Assembly (NCBI RefSeq): GCF_001279585.1
Contig: NZ_LGEC01000075.1
Coordinates: 1 to 64,000, forward strand
Length of the DNA: 64,000 nucleotides
Source: Nocardiopsis sp. NRRL B-16309
GTDB taxonomy: Bacteria > Actinomycetota > Actinomycetes > Streptosporangiales > Streptosporangiaceae
Direction of reading: 5' to 3'
Part shown: one piece after another, positions 52,742-61,121 of the stretch
Layout of the letters: the number at the start of each line of letters is the position of its first letter
Numbering within the stretch: position 1 is the first letter of the stretch
Notes under the pieces: model-generated
The model's database searches: none
What the model was told of the DNA's origin: nothing
Seen by the model: the letters and a program-made list of their open reading frames with translations, nothing else
Position numbers and translations under genes: made by a program

Positions 52742-54793
52742 ATGTCGCGCAGGAAAACGGAACGCCAGCTGAACCTGGTCATCTGTCTGTTGTCCACGCG
52801 CCGCCATCTGACCGCGCAGGAGATCCGGCAGACGGTACTGGGCTACGCCGAGGCGGAGTCGGAGTCGGCGTTCAAGCGCATGTTCGAGCGCGACAAGCGG
52901 GAGCTGCGCGACAGCGGCATCCCCATCCAGGTCGGCACCGGTGACGCGGTCAGCGGCGAGGAGGGCTACCGTATCTCCCGCAGCGACTACGAGCTGCCCG
53001 AGATCGAGCTGCTGCCCGACGAGGCCCTGGTCCTGGGCCTGGCCGCGCGCGCCTGGCGGCACGCCTCGCTGGGCGAGGCGGCGGCCAACGCCCTGTTCAA
53101 GCTGCGGTCGGCCGGGGTCCCGGTCGACACCGAGGCCGCGCCCGGGCTGACCCCGGCCATGCGCACCGACGAGCCCTCCTTCGGCCCGGTGTGGCAGGCG
53201 GTGCGCGACCGCCGCCCCATCGCCTTCGACTACCGCAAGCCCGGCCAGGCCGGTTCCGAGCGGCGCGAGATCGAACCCTGGGGCATCGTCAACCAGCACG
53301 GCCACTGGTACGTGGTCGGCCACGACCGCCGCCGCGGGGCGCGCCGGGTCTTCCGGCTCGGGCGCGTGCAGGGCGAGGTCGACGTGCTGCGCGGCGGCCC
53401 CGACGTGCAGGTGCCCGAGGGGGTCGACCTGCGTTCGGTGGTGGCGACCCAGCGGGCCGAGCCCGAGCGCTCGGCCACCGTGCGGGTGCGCACCGACTCC
53501 GCGCACGAACTGCGCCGCCGCGCGCTGCGGGTGGTGCCCGGCGAGCGCGACGGCGGAGGCGGCGGGTGGGACACCCTGAGCTACCCCTACGTCGACACTC
53601 CCGACCTGGTGCGGGCGGTGGCCTCCTTCGGCTCGCGCGCCGAACTGGTCGAGCCCGCCGACGCCCGCGACGCGGTCGCCGCCCACCTGGCGGACACCGC
53701 CGCGCACGAGGTCGCGCCGGGCGAGCCCGAGGACGCGGTCGCCCGGACCGAGGCGGTGGCGCCCGCCCGCGGCCCGCGCTCCTCCGACCAGCTGCGCCGC
53801 CTGCTCATGCTCGTGCCCTACGCGCTGGGCCGCGACCTGCGGGTCGAGGAGGTGGCCCGCCACTTCGGGCTCAGTGAGAAGCAGGTCGTGGCCGACCTGG
53901 GGCTGCTGTGGATGTGCGGCCTGCCCGGCTACACCCCCGGCGACCTCATCGACGTCGACCTGGACGCGGCCCGCGAGACCGGGGAGATCATCCTCGGCAA
54001 CGCCGACACCCTGGCGCAGCCGCTGCGGCTGACCGCCGACGAGGCGGCGAGCCTGGTCGTGGGCGTGTCCCTGCTGGAGGCGCTGCCCGAGGCCGAGGGG
54101 CTGGAAGGCGGCGCCCTCAAGCGGGTGGGCGAGAAGCTGCGGGCCGCGGCCGGGGCCGCCGCGGGCGCCCTGGTGGACGCGGTGCAGGTCCGCCTGGACA
54201 TGGACGAGCAGGTCGCCCGGACCCAGCGCCGCTGCGCCGACGCCCTGGAGTCGGGCCAGCGGCTGCACCTGCGCTACCTGTCGGGCTACCTCGACCAGGT
54301 CACCGAGCGCGAGGTGGACCCCATGGGGCTGGTCGTACAGGACGGCAACCAGTTCCTGGAGGGGTACTGCCGTCTGCGCCAGGACGTACGCCTGTTCCGC
54401 CTGGACCGGGTACTGGAGCTCACGGTCCTGCCCTACGCGGCCGAGGTCCCCGAGGGGGTGGGCCGCCGCGACCTGTCCGGGGGCGTCCTGCAGCGCTCGG
54501 ACCGCGACGCCCTGGTCACCCTGGACCTGGAGCCCTCCGCCCGCTGGGTGACCGAGGACTACGTGTGCGAGTCGGTGCTCGAACGCGAGGGAGGCGGTGT
54601 CCGCGCGACCCTGCGCACCCCCGCCCCCGCCTGGGTCGCGCGGCTGGCGCTGCACCTGGGACCGGAGTGCCGGGTGGTGGCTCCGGCTGCTCTGGCGGAG
54701 GAGGTGCGGGCGGAGGCCCTGCGGACCCTGGAGCACTACCGACCGGCCCGAACGCCGGTTTCCCTGGTCGAAACCACATCGTCGCCGGAGTGA
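52742..54793 (+). CDS. pafBC: Fused PafBC transcriptional regulator
   Basis: A 683-aa fusion of PafB and PafC, which are separate in mycobacteria. Winged helix at about 1-75 (LNLVICLLSTRRHLTAQEIRQTVLGYAEAESESAFKRMFERDKRELR), WYL domain about 140-230 with IEPWGIVNQHGHWYVVGHD, a second winged helix about 345-405 (LRRLLMLVPYALGRDLRVEEVARHFGLSEKQVVADL), and a second WYL domain about 510-590 (VDPMGLVVQDGNQFLEGYC). PafBC activates the LexA-independent DNA-damage response. It is placed just upstream of tat genes as in M. tuberculosis. ATG 52742 follows AGAAGGG. Confidence 0.93.
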   Translation: MSRRKTERQLNLVICLLSTRRHLTAQEIRQTVLGYAEAESESAFKRMFERDKRELRDSGIPIQVGTGDAVSGEEGYRISRSDYELPEIELLPDEALVLGLAARAWRHASLGEAAANALFKLRSAGVPVDTEAAPGLTPAMRTDEPSFGPVWQAVRDRRPIAFDYRKPGQAGSERREIEPWGIVNQHGHWYVVGHDRRRGARRVFRLGRVQGEVDVLRGGPDVQVPEGVDLRSVVATQRAEPERSATVRVRTDSAHELRRRALRVVPGERDGGGGGWDTLSYPYVDTPDLVRAVASFGSRAELVEPADARDAVAAHLADTAAHEVAPGEPEDAVARTEAVAPARGPRSSDQLRRLLMLVPYALGRDLRVEEVARHFGLSEKQVVADLGLLWMCGLPGYTPGDLIDVDLDAARETGEIILGNADTLAQPLRLTADEAASLVVGVSLLEALPEAEGLEGGALKRVGEKLRAAAGAAAGALVDAVQVRLDMDEQVARTQRRCADALESGQRLHLRYLSGYLDQVTEREVDPMGLVVQDGNQFLEGYCRLRQDVRLFRLDRVLELTVLPYAAEVPEGVGRRDLSGGVLQRSDRDALVTLDLEPSARWVTEDYVCESVLEREGGGVRATLRTPAPAWVARLALHLGPECRVVAPAALAEEVRAEALRTLEHYRPARTPVSLVETTSSPE

Positions 54794-54841
54794 GGCGCAC
54801 ATGTTCATGGAGGCGCGGGGTGTAGGTCATGCCGGAAGGGA

Positions 54842-54847
54842 TATGGT
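54842..54847 (+). promoter_or_regulatory. Leaderless -10 box
   Basis: TATGGT, 6 bases, GTG 54854. Confidence 0.5.
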
Positions 54848-54853
54848 GAATTC

Positions 54854-55036
54854 GTGATCGTCCTCGCTGTCCTGTTCGTGGTGGTTCTGACCGGAGCCGC
54901 CATCGGCGTGCTCGCGCTGCGCGTCCACCGCGCCGCACGCGAGCTGTCCGTACAGGTGAACCGGGCGTCGGGCGAATACCAGGCGAGCAGCGCCGCCCTG
55001 CGCGAGCGCGTCCGCCGGAGCGGTGCGGGGGCGTGA
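54854..55036 (+). CDS. Small single-pass membrane protein
   Basis: A 60-aa protein with one membrane helix (VLAVLFVVVLTGAAIGVLAL, residues about 3-22) followed by a basic, Arg/Ala-rich amphipathic tail (ARELSVQVNRASGEYQASSAALRERVRRS). It looks TatA-like in topology but lacks the F-G-P/K-L-P hinge. No named family. It stands between pafBC and tatA and is probably leaderless. Coding is supported by the clear segregation of hydrophobic and charged halves and by a -10 box at the right distance. Confidence 0.65.
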   Translation: MIVLAVLFVVVLTGAAIGVLALRVHRAARELSVQVNRASGEYQASSAALRERVRRSGAGA

Positions 55037-55101
55037 CGGCCCCGCGGCGCATGCGCGTACCATCGAAGGCGCCTGGTCGCGCCCCAGAGAGAGGTTGAAC
55101 C

Positions 55102-55425
55102 ATGGGACCCTTTAACGGACCTACCATCGCCATCCTGGTGATCCTGGCCGTGCTGCTCTTCGGAGCCAAGAAGCTTCCGGAGCTGGCCCGCTCCCTCGGC
55201 CGCAGCGCGCGCATCCTCAAGGCCGAGAGCAAGGGCCTGGTCGAGGAGGAGAACGAGTCGACCGAGGACGACACGCAGCAGCAGGCCGGACGGCAGCAGC
55301 AGGGCCCCCAGGCCGCCGCGCCCACCGACGCCCCCCAGCAGCAGCAGGGCTACCCGCAGCTGCCCGCGGGCCAGCGCATCGTCCACGAGTCCGGCGAGCC
55401 CACCCGCCACACCTACGGCAACTGA
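55102..55425 (+). CDS. tatA: Sec-independent translocase subunit TatA
   Basis: A 107-aa protein with one membrane helix (TIAILVILAVLLFGAKKL, residues about 8-24), the conserved FGAKKLPELARSLG hinge and amphipathic helix, and a long Gln/Ala/Pro tail rich in QQQ runs. It polymerises to the pore of the twin-arginine system, which exports folded proteins. GAGAGG lies upstream. The Q-rich tail is unusually long. Followed by tatC 160 bases away. Confidence 0.93.
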   Translation: MGPFNGPTIAILVILAVLLFGAKKLPELARSLGRSARILKAESKGLVEEENESTEDDTQQQAGRQQQGPQAAAPTDAPQQQQGYPQLPAGQRIVHESGEPTRHTYGN

Positions 55426-55585
55426 GCGGCACCGCCCATGGGCGCGGACGGTGTCCGGCGGCCAGGGGCGGTAGGAGCCGACAGGGCCAGGCCCTACGGG
55501 CGCGGCGCCGCGGAGCGCCGCGCCGGACGGTTGTGAGGGGGTGGCCGCGCGCGCGGCCCCGAGGAGACAGGAAAGTGACGGGACG

Positions 55586-56452
55586 ATGACGGCACGACGC
55601 CGGGAGAACCCAGAGGCCCGGATGCCGCTCATGGAGCACCTGCGCGAGCTGCGCGGACGCCTCACCAAGGCGATGATCGCCCTCGTTCTCGGCAGTGTGG
55701 TCGGGTACTTCGTCTACGACATCGTCTGGGAGATCCTCAAGGCGCCCTACTGCTCGCTGCCCGAGTCCGAGGCGGTCGACCCCGAGGGCTGCTCGCTCAT
55801 CGTGACCGGCCCCTTCGACGCCTTCTTCGTGGCGTTCAAGGTGTGGGCGTTCGTCGGAGCCCTGGTCTCCGCCCCGTTCTGGCTTTACCAGCTGTGGGCG
55901 TTCGTCGCCCCGGCCCTGCACAGCCGCGAGAAGAAGTACGCCTACATCTTCGCCCCGCTGGCCGCCGTCCTGTTCATCGGCGGCGCGGTGCTGGCCTACT
56001 ACGTCACCTCCCTCGCCCTGACCATGCTGTTCGGCTTCCTGCCCGAGGACGCGCTGACGTTCCTCACCATCGGGGAGTACCTGGACTACATGGTCGTCAT
56101 GATGGGCATGTTCGGCCTCGGGTTCGTCCTGCCGCTCCTGGTGGCCCTGCTCAACCTCACCGGGGTTCTGCCGCACGCCGTGATCGCCAAGTGGCGGCGC
56201 GTCATCATCTTCGCCACGTTCGCCATCGCCGCGATCATCACCCCGGCCGAGCCGATCTCCATGCTGGCCCTGGCCGTGCCGCTCGTGCTGCTCTTCGAGA
56301 TCGCCGAGGTCTTCGCCTTCCTCAACGACCGCCGCAAGCGCCGCGACGACCCCTACGCCGACCTGGACGACGACGAGATCTCCGAACTCGACGACGAGCT
56401 CTCGCCGCTGGAGGACACCGAGTCCGAACCGGAGACCGGAAAGCGGACCTGA
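55586..56452 (+). CDS. tatC: Sec-independent translocase subunit TatC
   Basis: A 288-aa six-helix membrane protein that recognises twin-arginine signal peptides. N-terminal MPLMEHLRELRGRLTKA carries the conserved Glu and Arg of the binding site; also APFWLYQLWAFVAPALH, LYxREKKY, and TPAEPISMLALAVPL near the end. The C-terminal tail is very acidic (DDDEISELDDELS). ATG 55586 is the start that gives the usual cytoplasmic N-terminus. tatB is not seen here. Confidence 0.95.
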   Translation: MTARRRENPEARMPLMEHLRELRGRLTKAMIALVLGSVVGYFVYDIVWEILKAPYCSLPESEAVDPEGCSLIVTGPFDAFFVAFKVWAFVGALVSAPFWLYQLWAFVAPALHSREKKYAYIFAPLAAVLFIGGAVLAYYVTSLALTMLFGFLPEDALTFLTIGEYLDYMVVMMGMFGLGFVLPLLVALLNLTGVLPHAVIAKWRRVIIFATFAIAAIITPAEPISMLALAVPLVLLFEIAEVFAFLNDRRKRRDDPYADLDDDEISELDDELSPLEDTESEPETGKRT

Positions 56453-56558
56453 GGGGGCGGCACGAGCCGCTAGGGTCGGGCGCAGTGGGCGACCGTAGGG
56501 CCCACGGGCCCGGAGAACGGCCTCCGGGCCGGTCCGGTGACTGGGAAGAGGAAGCACG

Positions 56559-56987
56559 ATGAGCGAGCGGTCCGAGGCCAAGCGGGAGCTCCCTCCTGAG
56601 GCGATGGGCAACGAGAAGTGGCACGACACCACGCACGCGGTGTGGATGCGCTCCTCGCTGTCCAGGGACGACTCCGAGGCGGTCGTCGAGGTGGCCCGCT
56701 TCGACGATGATTTCCGCGCCGTGCGCGACGGCAAGGCCCCGGAGAAGGGCACGCTGTTCTTCACCCCCGCGGAGTGGGAGGCCTTCGTCCTGGGGGCCCG
56801 CGACGGTGAGTTCGACATCCCCGAGGAGTACCTCACCGAGGAGGAGCGCCGTATCCAGAACCGCGAGGTCGAGGTCGACGTCGCCTGGGTGCCCTCCCCG
56901 CTGAACACGCCGGAGGCGATGGAGGAGTACCATCGCCGCCAGCGCGAGGAAGCCGAGCAGGAGCAGGGCCAGGACGCCCGGTCCTGA
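56559..56987 (+). CDS. DUF397-domain protein
   Basis: A 142-aa acidic protein. Residues about 28-92 show the DUF397 pattern: VWMRSSLSRDDSEAVVEVARFDDD, VRDGKAPEKGTLFFTPAEWEAFVLGARDGEFD. DUF397 proteins usually stand beside an XRE (DUF5753-type) regulator and, in Streptomyces, modulate it; no such partner is adjacent here. The C-terminal 45 residues are Glu/Gln-rich. GGGAAGAGGAAG precedes the ATG. Between tatC and the lipid kinase. Confidence 0.85.
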   Translation: MSERSEAKRELPPEAMGNEKWHDTTHAVWMRSSLSRDDSEAVVEVARFDDDFRAVRDGKAPEKGTLFFTPAEWEAFVLGARDGEFDIPEEYLTEEERRIQNREVEVDVAWVPSPLNTPEAMEEYHRRQREEAEQEQGQDARS

Positions 56988-57070
56988 CGCACACCCGGGG
57001 CGCGGGGCGGTGCGGGCGGCCTCCACGCGTCCGCACATCCCCGCACCCGTGTTAGCAAGGTCCCCATTCC

Positions 57071-57964
57071 ATGACCCCCCACATCGCCCTCCTGGTCAAC
57101 CCCGCCTCCGGTCGGCGCCGCGCCGCGGTCACCGCGGTACGGCTGAAGGAGGCGCTGCGCGAGGCCGGCGCCCGTGTGTTCGTCTACAGCGGCGACTCGG
57201 CCGCGGACAGCCGGCGGCTGGCCCGCCTGGCGGTCGCGGACCGGCCCGACGCCCTGGTCGCGGTGGGCGGCGACGGGCTCGTGCACCAGGCCCTGCAGGC
57301 CGTCGTCGGCAGCGGCGTCCCCCTGGCGGTGATCCCGGCGGGCACCGGCAACGACATCGCCCGAGCCTTCTCCTCGCGCCGCCTGTCACCGCGCCGGGCC
57401 GCCGAGGCGATCCTGGCCGGGCGCGCCCGGTCGGTGGACTGCGTGCGCCTCAGGCTGGCCGACGGCACCCGGCGCCACTACCTCAGCGTGCTGGCGTGCG
57501 GCTTCGACGCCCGCGTCAACGAGCGGGTCAACGGCTTCCGGTTCGGGATCGGCCGCGCGGGCTACCTCGTGGGCCTCCTGGCCGAACTGCGCTCCTTCAC
57601 CCCCATCGACTTCGAGATCACGGTGGACGGGCGCCGCATCGCCGAGCCCGGCATGCTGGTCGCGGTCGGCAACACCAGCGCCTACGGCGGCGGCATGCAC
57701 GTGTGCCCGGACGCCGTCCCCGACGACGGGCTGATCGACGTGGTCTTCGCCCGCCAGGCGCCGCTGGGCCGGTTCCTGCGCTTGTTCCCGCGTGTGTTCA
57801 ACGGCAGCCACACGAGCCTGGACGAGATCGTGGTGGAGCGCGGGCGCACGGTCACCATCGAGGGCGAGGCGGGCGCGGCCTACGCCGACGGCGAGCGCGT
57901 GGGTCCGCCGCGCCTGGAGTGCGAAGTGGTCCCCAAGTCGGTCGAGCTGCTGGAACTGGCCTAG
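57071..57964 (+). CDS. Diacylglycerol/lipid kinase family protein
   Basis: A 297-aa soluble lipid kinase of the DagK/YegS family, phosphorylating diacylglycerol or a related lipid with ATP. Seen: LLVNPASGRRRA, VAVGGDGLVHQAL (usual GGDGT is GGDGL here), VIPAGTGNDIAR, and the C-terminal DGERVG beta domain. In M. tuberculosis similar genes make phosphatidic acid or phosphatidylinositol-mannoside precursors. ATG 57071 chosen by family N-terminus; AAGG lies 12 bases upstream. Next to helY. Confidence 0.88.
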   Translation: MTPHIALLVNPASGRRRAAVTAVRLKEALREAGARVFVYSGDSAADSRRLARLAVADRPDALVAVGGDGLVHQALQAVVGSGVPLAVIPAGTGNDIARAFSSRRLSPRRAAEAILAGRARSVDCVRLRLADGTRRHYLSVLACGFDARVNERVNGFRFGIGRAGYLVGLLAELRSFTPIDFEITVDGRRIAEPGMLVAVGNTSAYGGGMHVCPDAVPDDGLIDVVFARQAPLGRFLRLFPRVFNGSHTSLDEIVVERGRTVTIEGEAGAAYADGERVGPPRLECEVVPKSVELLELA

Positions 57965-58054
57965 GGCGAGCGCCCGCGGAACACGCCCCAGCGAACCGGG
58001 TGCGCCGGGCACTGCGGGTGCGGCGGCCCACACCGCCGGACTCGGCGTCCCGCA

Positions 58055-58060
58055 TAGGAT
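58055..58060 (+). promoter_or_regulatory. Leaderless -10 box ahead of the helY leader frame
   Basis: TAGGAT followed by 7 bases and GTG 58068, the first codon of a 9-codon frame. Confidence 0.5.
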
Positions 58061-58067
58061 CACAGGC

Positions 58068-58097
58068 GTGAGATCTGAGACGCTGGGTGCCCTATGA
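58068..58097 (+). CDS. Nine-codon leader peptide overlapping the helY start
   Basis: GTG 58068 opens a 9-codon frame (MRSETLGAL) that ends CTA TGA, and the TGA (58095-58097) overlaps the helY ATG (58094). helY has no ribosome-binding site of its own; a leaderless TAGGAT box lies 7 bases before the GTG. This fits a tiny leaderless leader that feeds ribosomes to helY by termination-reinitiation. No peptide function is claimed. Confidence 0.5.
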   Translation: MRSETLGAL

Positions 58098-60937
58098 GTA
58101 GTCACGCTGAGCGGTACGCCGCCTTCCGTCGGCGCAAGAGCGCCTCCAGCGCCGCGATCGAGGCCTTCCAGGGCCTCTACGGGTTCGAGTTCGACCCCTT
58201 CCAGGTCAGGGCGTGCAAGGCCCTGGAGAAGGGGCACGGGGTCCTGGTGGCCGCGCCGACCGGGTCCGGCAAGACCGTGGTCGGCGAGTTCGCCGTGCAC
58301 CTGGCCCTGGGTGAGGGCACCAAGTGCTTCTACACCACGCCCATCAAGGCGCTGTCCAACCAGAAGTACAACGACCTGGTCCGCCGGTACGGCGCCGACC
58401 AGGTCGGCCTGCTGACCGGTGACAACAGTGTCAACGGCGAGGCGCCCGTGGTCGTGATGACCACCGAGGTGCTGCGCAACATGCTCTACGAGGGCTCCTC
58501 GACCCTGGGCGGGCTGGCCTACGTCGTCATGGACGAGGTCCACTACCTCGCCGACCGGTTCCGCGGCGCGGTGTGGGAGGAGGTGATCATCCACCTGCCC
58601 GAGTCGGTGCGCATGGTCGCCCTGTCCGCCACCGTGAGCAACGCCGAGGAGTTCGGTGAGTGGCTGCAGCAGGTGCGCGGGGACACCACGGTCATCGTCG
58701 ACGAGACGCGTCCCGTGCCGCTGTGGCAGCACGTGATGGTCGGCCACCGCATGCACGACCTGTTCGTGGACGTGGCGGAGGAGACCGACGAGACCCGTGA
58801 GGAGCGGCCGGAGGGCCGCAAGGGCAAACGCAAGCGCGAACGCCGCCGCCAGGGCGGCGGGCGTCCCCGCGAGATCCAGGTCGGCGGGCGCACGCTGCAC
58901 ATCAACCCGAGCCTGACCCGGTTCGCCGAGGAGGACGCGCGGGTCACCCAGCTCGCCGACCGGCGCCGCCACCCGCAGTCGCGGGCGCGGGGCGGCACGC
59001 CGCGGCCCCGTTCGCGGTTCGCCCCGCCCCAGCGGCCGACCGTGATCGAGGAGCTCGACGACCAGGGCCTGCTGCCCGCGATCACCTTCATCTTCAGCCG
59101 GGCCGGCTGCGACGACGCCGTGCGCCAGTGCCTGGCCTCGGGCCTGGTCCTGACCACGCCGGAGGAGGCCGCCGAGATCCGCGAGTACGCGGAGTCCCAG
59201 TGCGCCGACATCCCGGCCGCCGACCTCACCGTGCTGGGGTTCGACGCCTGGCTGCGCGCCCTGGAGGCGGGGATCTCCGCCCACCACGCCGGCATGCTGC
59301 CCGCGTTCAAGGAGGTCGTGGAACAGCTGTTCTCGCGCGGGCTCATCCGCGCGGTCTTCGCCACCGAGACCCTGGCGCTGGGCATCAACATGCCCGCCCG
59401 CACCGTGGTCATCGAGAAGCTGGACAAGTGGAACGGCGAGACCCACGCCCAGCTCACGCCGGGGGAGTACACCCAGCTCACCGGGCGGGCCGGGCGCCGC
59501 GGCATCGACGTGGAGGGCCACGCCGTGGTGGTGTGGCAGGCCGGTACCGACCCCGAGTCGGTGGCCAGCCTGGCCGGAACGCGCACCTACCCGCTCAACT
59601 CCAGCTTCCAGCCCTCCTACAACATGGCGGTGAACCTGGTCGGCCAGGTCGGCCGCCGCCGCAGCCGGAACATGCTGGAGGCGTCCTTCGCCCAGTTCCA
59701 GGCCGACCGCGCCGTGGTGGGGCTGGTCAAGCAGCTGCGCAAGCACGAGGAGGCACTGGAGGGCTACGCGCGGGCCGCCGAGTGCCACCTGGGCGACTTC
59801 ATGGAGTACGCCGGACTGCGCCGCGCCCTCAGCGACCGCGAGGCCGTCCTGTCGCGGACGCGGTCGATCCAGCGCCGCGACGAGGCCCTGGAGGCCCTGG
59901 AGCTGCTGCGCACGGGCGACATCATCCGCATCCCCTCGGGCCGCTTCTCCGGGCACGCCGTCGTGCTGGACCCGGGCCTGCGCAACGACCCGCCCGCGCC
60001 CCTGGTGCTGACCGTGGACAAGCAGGTCAAGCGGATCAACTCCACCGACTTCACCGTGCCGGTGAAGGCCTCGGGGCGCATGCGCGTCCCGAAGTCGTTC
60101 TCGGCTCGCTCCCCGCGCTCGCGCCAGGACCTGGCCTCGACCCTGCGCGCCAAGCTCAAGGAGCAGGGCACCGATCCCGCCGTCGAGCGCAGGCCGCGCG
60201 GGCAGGGCGAGGACGCCGAGGTGCGGCGGCTGCGCGCGCAACTGCGGGAGCACCCCTGCCACGGGTGCGCCGAGCGCGAGGACCACGCCCGCTGGGCCGA
60301 GCGCTACTTCCGGCTGGCCAAGGAGACCGACGCCCTGCGCCGCAGGGTCGAGGGGCGCTCGCACGTCATCTCGCGCACCTTCGACCGCGTGTGCGGGGTG
60401 CTGGAGGACCTGGAGTACCTGTCGGGCGACACGGTCTCGGAGGAGGGCGGCCGGCTGGCCAAGGTCTACTCCGAACTGGACCTGCTGGTCGCCGAGTGCC
60501 TGCGCCGGGGGGTGTGGAAGGACCTGACGCCGCCCGAGCTGGCCGCGTGCGTGGCCTCCCTGGTCTACGAGGCGCGGCGCAACGACGACGCCTATCCGCG
60601 GCTGCCCGGCGGGCGGATCGAGGAGACCCTGGCGGAGATGGTGCGGCTGTGGGGCGAGCTGCACGAGGTGGAGTCGCGCCACCGGGTGTCGTTCCTGCGC
60701 CAGCCCGACCTGGGGTTCGTGTGGACGGCGCACCGGTGGGCGCGCGGCGACCGCCTCGACGCGATCCTGCGCCAGGCCGACATGCCCGCGGGCGACTTCG
60801 TGCGCACGGCCAAGATGCTGGTGGACATGCTCGGCCAGATCGCCGGTGCCTCCGGTGACCCGGAGGTGCGCACCAACGCCCGCCGGGCGTCCGACCTCGT
60901 CCGGCGCGGCGTGGTGGCCTACACCTCGCTCACCTAG
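58094..60937 (+). CDS. helY: Ski2/Mtr4-like DEAD/DEAH RNA helicase HelY
   Basis: A 947-aa superfamily-2 helicase. Walker A AAPTGSGKTVVGEF near 52-66, DEVHYLADRFRG (motif II), SATVSN (motif III), GINMPARTVV, and QLTGRAGRRGID (motif VI). A basic insert of about 70 residues near 235-310 (KRKRERRRQ, RPRSRFAPP) separates the two RecA domains. The C-terminal 330 residues match the DSHCT/Mtr4 arch domain (LAEMVRLWGELHEVESRH, FVRTAKMLVDMLGQI). M. tuberculosis helY (Rv2092c) lies next to tatC as here. Role in RNA turnover is inferred. Confidence 0.93.
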   Translation: MSSHAERYAAFRRRKSASSAAIEAFQGLYGFEFDPFQVRACKALEKGHGVLVAAPTGSGKTVVGEFAVHLALGEGTKCFYTTPIKALSNQKYNDLVRRYGADQVGLLTGDNSVNGEAPVVVMTTEVLRNMLYEGSSTLGGLAYVVMDEVHYLADRFRGAVWEEVIIHLPESVRMVALSATVSNAEEFGEWLQQVRGDTTVIVDETRPVPLWQHVMVGHRMHDLFVDVAEETDETREERPEGRKGKRKRERRRQGGGRPREIQVGGRTLHINPSLTRFAEEDARVTQLADRRRHPQSRARGGTPRPRSRFAPPQRPTVIEELDDQGLLPAITFIFSRAGCDDAVRQCLASGLVLTTPEEAAEIREYAESQCADIPAADLTVLGFDAWLRALEAGISAHHAGMLPAFKEVVEQLFSRGLIRAVFATETLALGINMPARTVVIEKLDKWNGETHAQLTPGEYTQLTGRAGRRGIDVEGHAVVVWQAGTDPESVASLAGTRTYPLNSSFQPSYNMAVNLVGQVGRRRSRNMLEASFAQFQADRAVVGLVKQLRKHEEALEGYARAAECHLGDFMEYAGLRRALSDREAVLSRTRSIQRRDEALEALELLRTGDIIRIPSGRFSGHAVVLDPGLRNDPPAPLVLTVDKQVKRINSTDFTVPVKASGRMRVPKSFSARSPRSRQDLASTLRAKLKEQGTDPAVERRPRGQGEDAEVRRLRAQLREHPCHGCAEREDHARWAERYFRLAKETDALRRRVEGRSHVISRTFDRVCGVLEDLEYLSGDTVSEEGGRLAKVYSELDLLVAECLRRGVWKDLTPPELAACVASLVYEARRNDDAYPRLPGGRIEETLAEMVRLWGELHEVESRHRVSFLRQPDLGFVWTAHRWARGDRLDAILRQADMPAGDFVRTAKMLVDMLGQIAGASGDPEVRTNARRASDLVRRGVVAYTSLT

Positions 60938-60959
60938 GAACGCGGCCGAGGCCGTCCCA

Positions 60960-60991
60960 CCGGGCCCGGGGCGGGTTCGCCCCCGGCCCGG
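60960..60991 (+). terminator. helY terminator
   Basis: A 13-bp stem with one mismatch and a 6-base loop (gggttc), 23 bases after the stop codon. Confidence 0.75.
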
Positions 60992-61121
60992 CCGAGCGGG
61001 TGCCGGTGCCGGGGGCACTAGTCCGCGGCCCGTGGTGGCGCGAAGGCCGCATCAACCGCCCCCGGCCCGGCCACCCCTGCGACATCGTGCTGTTCCCGCT
61101 CCGGCGGAGGGTCCCGCCGGA

